Part shown: in pieces, positions 38,952 through 41,487 of the stretch
Layout: each line of letters begins with the position of its first letter
Numbering within the stretch: the stretch's first letter is position 1
Origin: an uncultured Dialister sp.
GTDB lineage: Bacteria; Bacillota; Negativicutes; Veillonellales; Dialisteraceae
Direction of reading: 5' to 3'
Length of the DNA: 41,487 bases
Assembly (NCBI GenBank): GCA_934193095.1
Contig: CAKPUX010000013.1
Location: 1-41,487, forward strand
Position numbers and translations under genes: made by a program
The notes under the pieces: generated by a model
What the model was told of the DNA's origin: nothing
Seen by the model: only the letters and a program-made list of their open reading frames with translations
Databases searched by the model: none

Positions 38952-39689
38952 TCAGCGAGTCAGCGCGTCATAGGCTGCCGCGCTGACTTCCTCGCACCAC
39001 TCATTAGAAAGATCGGTCCCCGGGATCTCAAAAGCCAGATGGCTGAACCAGCTCTCCCTCTTTGCCCCATGCCAGTGTTTCACATTTGCGGGGATTTCAA
39101 CGATATCGCCTGCTTTTAGGCTCTGCGCCTCTTTTCCTTCTTCCTGATACCAGCCTTCGCCATCGACACAGATGAGCACCTGCCCGCCCCTGCTCTTGGC
39201 GTGGTGAATATGCCAGTGATTGCGGCATCCAGGCTCAAAGGTCACATTACAGATGGTGAGGGGAGCCCCCGGCTCTGAAAGGACTTTCAGATAAGAGTAG
39301 CCGGTGAAATACGGCGCATACGCTGTATTCGCCTCGCCCTGTCCGAAGAAACCGCCGTGCTCTGCATCACTTCCTTCATATACTTCCATCGCCAGATGAA
39401 AGGCCGCCCAGGCATTCGGCCAGCCGGCGTAGAAGGCGATGTGTGTCAGGAGCTCGGCCATTTCTTCCTTCGTCACGCCATTCTTCTTCGCCTCTTTCAA
39501 ATGATAGGCGAGCGAGGCATCCGTCATCCCTTTCCCGATGAGCGCACTCACCGTCACGATGGAGCGGATCTTCAGCGGAAGCTTCCCCTCCCGGCTCCAT
39601 ACTTCGCCGAAAAGTACATCATCATTCAGCCCAGCGAATTTCGGTGCAAATGCCCCCAGAATCGTGCGTCCTGCTGTTTGTTTGACCAT
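38952..39689 (-). CDS. Carboxymuconolactone decarboxylase-cupin fusion protein
   Basis: 245 residues. Residues ~1-105 are a CMD/AhpD-like helical domain (KLPLKIRSIVTVSALIGKGM, then HLKEAKKNGVTKEEMAELLT) lacking the AhpD CxxC pair, so not a peroxidase of that type. Residues ~125-225 are a cupin_2 barrel with metal-ligand histidines in NHWHIHHAKSRGGQVL and VKHWHGA. Such fusions are common in gut anaerobes beside flavodoxins and aldo-keto reductases, but their substrate is not established. AAAGGAC precedes the ATG. First gene of the flavodoxin operon. Confidence 0.9.
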   Translation of the reverse strand: MVKQTAGRTILGAFAPKFAGLNDDVLFGEVWSREGKLPLKIRSIVTVSALIGKGMTDASLAYHLKEAKKNGVTKEEMAELLTHIAFYAGWPNAWAAFHLAMEVYEGSDAEHGGFFGQGEANTAYAPYFTGYSYLKVLSEPGAPLTICNVTFEPGCRNHWHIHHAKSRGGQVLICVDGEGWYQEEGKEAQSLKAGDIVEIPANVKHWHGAKRESWFSHLAFEIPGTDLSNEWCEEVSAAAYDALTR

Positions 39690-39925
39690 CGTATTGTCCT
39701 TTCTTTTGTTATTAGTTGTTGGTTGTTGGCTGTGTGGTTCTGGAAATCATGATACAAATTGATTCTTCGACTCAGTCCCCACAGTTCTGGCTGCCATCAT
39801 CCCTCATCCGACGTTTTCCTCCGCTCAGAATGACGGGATGCGCATTGTTTTGGAAAAGCGACTAGTCCCCAGTCACTAGTCACTAGCCACTCCTAATCCC
39901 TAATCCCTAGCTCCTAATCCCTATT
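39690..39925. repeat. Heptamer-period tracts between the SGNH and CMD-cupin genes
   Basis: Two tracts: TTATTAG, TTGTTGG, TTGTTGG, CTGTGTGG near 39709-39737, and an in-phase series at 39860-39925 (GACTAGT, CCCCAGT, CACTAGT, CACTAGC, CACTCCT, AATCCCT, AATCCCT, AGCTCCT, AATCCCT) running into the stop of the SGNH gene. CTCAGAATGACGGGATG lies between. No gene. Confidence 0.85.
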
Positions 39926-41212
39926 TTCCAAAACCGGAAATTCCCGATTGATGACCTCCGCCATCATGCGCTTCATATTCCAGTCGCCGTGAATGCCGTC
40001 CAGCGCGAGCCAGGTGGGAAGCTCTTCCATCTCTTCAAAGGGCGCGGCGGTATCAATATGGACCTCACCGCGGATGAAAGCATTCACCTCATCGAAAGAG
40101 GCTTTCCAGCCCTCATAGGTCGGCTCATTAAAAGCCTTCTGGATGTTTTCAGGACTGATCGGCGGCAGCGTCATCAGGATGGGCGTGATGCCATGCTCGC
40201 GGCACTTTCTCTGGATCTCCTTCAGGTCAGAGATCACATCCGCTGCCGGGACACCGGCGCGAAGACTGTTCGTCCCGCCCATGATGAGAAGGTAGTCCGG
40301 CGAAAAAGGAAGCACGTCCTTCTCGAAGCGCATGACCATCGCCTCACTCGTATCCCCGCTTTGGGAAAGATTGATCGAAGGAAAGTCCAGATACGACTCA
40401 TAGCTGTAGGCAAGGTCAGCCGGCCCGAAGGAGAGATGGCCGCCGCCGTGAGAAATGCTGTCGCCATAGACAGCCACCTTCCAATGCTTCACCGGATTTT
40501 TGATCTCCTGCGGCAGGCTCCACTCACCCACGGGCTTCCCCGTGCTGTCCATTCCCCTGACGCGCCAGTAGTAGGTTCCCGTCCGCGGCGCATCATCATA
40601 GAGATCGGTGAGTTCTGTCTGGGCCGCATAGATGCGGTGGACGGATGGCGAGAAGCCATGGAGATTTTCCGGATACTTTGACGTGACTTCGATCTCATAG
40701 CGCGCGGCATTCGGATTTCCTGTGTAGGCATAGACCGGATAGAGAAGGACGCTGCCATTTCCCTTGCCATAGGGATTGTGCGGGACGGGTGCATTCCGCC
40801 TGCTCCGTGTGAGTGCGCTTGTGACATCTGCCGGCTGCGAAAAATGCGTCACCGGATGCCCGTCAAGGTCATACGCCCGCACGCGGTAGAAGAGCGGCTT
40901 CTCGGAAGGCAGCTTGGTCATGTCGAGCATGAGACTTCCTGTATACACTTGGGTATTCCGGTACACCGCCGTGGAGGCTGGGGCATCATCCCGCAGATCT
41001 TTCGGGATTTCCGCGAAAATCTCCACCTCATTTCTGACAGCGTTCAGATTCTGCGGCCAGATCAGGTAGCCGTAGTCCCCCGTCTCCACCCTCGCCGCCT
41101 GCGCCGCGCGGACTTCACTGCATCGAAATGGCAGCATCCCCACCGTGAGCGAAATCGGCAGCGCGGCAATCAGTAGTCCGATCGCCATCCGCTGTTTCCA
41201 TTTGGTATGCAT
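39914..41212 (-). CDS. Secreted SGNH/GDSL hydrolase with fibronectin-like repeats
   Basis: 432 residues. A signal peptide (KQRMAIGLLIAALPISLTVG, likely cleaved after VRAAQA) is followed by two beta-sandwich repeats at about residues 45-130 and 140-235 (YEIEVTSKYPENL, TYYWRVRGMDSTG). The C-terminal SGNH domain shows block I GDS (Ser252), block II QSGD, block III GGTNS (Asn315) and block V DGIH (Asp405, His408), so the catalytic residues are complete. Likely deacetylates or de-esterifies cell-surface or dietary glycans. AAGGAGG precedes the ATG. The last residues NRD and the stop are encoded by repeat DNA. Confidence 0.9.
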   Translation of the reverse strand: MHTKWKQRMAIGLLIAALPISLTVGMLPFRCSEVRAAQAARVETGDYGYLIWPQNLNAVRNEVEIFAEIPKDLRDDAPASTAVYRNTQVYTGSLMLDMTKLPSEKPLFYRVRAYDLDGHPVTHFSQPADVTSALTRSRRNAPVPHNPYGKGNGSVLLYPVYAYTGNPNAARYEIEVTSKYPENLHGFSPSVHRIYAAQTELTDLYDDAPRTGTYYWRVRGMDSTGKPVGEWSLPQEIKNPVKHWKVAVYGDSISHGGGHLSFGPADLAYSYESYLDFPSINLSQSGDTSEAMVMRFEKDVLPFSPDYLLIMGGTNSLRAGVPAADVISDLKEIQRKCREHGITPILMTLPPISPENIQKAFNEPTYEGWKASFDEVNAFIRGEVHIDTAAPFEEMEELPTWLALDGIHGDWNMKRMMAEVINREFPVLENRD

Positions 41213-41328
41213 CTGTGTGCCTCCTTTCGTATTCTTCATTCTATCCATAGTATAGGTGGAATCAGGCAGCATAGCAAATACTTATGAATTATGACTTTTG
41301 ATAGAGAGAAAGCATGAGTGGTGGGCTA

Positions 41329-41487
41329 GAGGTGTGACTGGTGACTAGTGACTGGTGACTTCAATGCTACTTTTGGGCATCGCATCACATATACTTCGCG
41401 GCGCTTCTGATTTTTATGCGCCGCACCACCACTCCTCACTCCTAACTCCTCACTCCTAACTGGCGAGTAGAGCTTTCACACGCAATC
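41329..41487. repeat. Complete composite repeat at the window end
   Basis: Heptamers GTGACTG, GTGACTA, GTGACTG, GTGACTT (41334-41361), arm GGGCATCGCATCACATATAC (from 41375), GC hairpin GCGGCGC (41398-41404)/GCGCCGC (41418-41424), then ACTCCTC, ACTCCTA, ACTCCTC, ACTCCTA (41432-41459) and the border segment AGAGCTTTCACACGCAATC. It may continue beyond the window. Confidence 0.85.

Overview
The window looks like a chromosomal segment of a diderm Firmicute of the class Negativicutes (Veillonella/Dialister/Megasphaera-like). This is inferred from an OmpH/Skp periplasmic chaperone, which implies an outer membrane, sitting among Firmicute-style features: tRNA-Cys T-boxes, a THF riboswitch on folT, strong AAGGAGG ribosome sites and occasional TTG starts. 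No rRNA, tRNA, CRISPR array, phage or transposase gene was seen. Genes are ordinary, but the intergenic DNA is unusually rich in repeats.

Layout. 1-3.6 kb: a mutY-DUF1294 pair, an MTH1-like Nudix gene, an HD-domain hydrolase and an OmpH/Skp gene. 3.9-12.2 kb: a purine cluster on the minus strand transcribed purE-purC-purF-purM-purN-purH-purD, preceded by a ~290-nt structured leader; purL/Q/S, purK and purB are absent here. 12.4-15.0 kb: a dusB-like gene and an M20 peptidase. 15.1-21.0 kb: a cysteine-regulated island with three T-boxes reading UGC, two identical 37-codon membrane-peptide genes, a zinc-type UroD/MtaA methyltransferase, a complete polar amino-acid ABC transporter (probably cystine or a related sulfur compound), and a decayed second binding-protein gene ended by a MITE-like element. 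21.0-24.2 kb: nitroreductase, an unrecognised protein, UspA, truA. 24.4-27.8 kb: greA, lysS (with a fused C-terminal tRNA-binding domain), then a THF riboswitch and folT. 28.4-32.9 kb: potE behind a structured leader, a repeat with a nested MITE-like insertion, a second UroD-like gene and a divergent LysR regulator. 33.4-36.1 kb: argG-argH. 36.3-37.6 kb: a TetR regulator and a candidate ~200-nt non-coding RNA with its own promoter and terminator. 37.7-39.7 kb: two flavodoxins, a 53-residue coiled-coil ORF and a CMD-cupin fusion in one operon. 39.9-41.2 kb: a secreted SGNH hydrolase.

How it works together. The purine genes make IMP from PRPP; argG and argH complete arginine synthesis, and potE exchanges ornithine-derived putrescine. 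FolT supplies folate, whose one-carbon forms are used by PurN and PurH. The T-box island responds to uncharged tRNA-Cys and imports or converts sulfur compounds.

The most unusual feature is the spacer DNA. Many spacers, including those inside the purine operon, contain degenerate tandem tracts that all have a 7-bp period although their sequences differ (AGTCACY, CCCTAAT, CCCTGAA, ACTCCTM, TTGTTGG). They are combined with a GC hairpin cassette and two MITE-like families, and often begin at the stop codon of the preceding gene. With the cysteine T-box island, the candidate ncRNA near 37.4 kb and the purE leader, these are the best candidates for undescribed biology.
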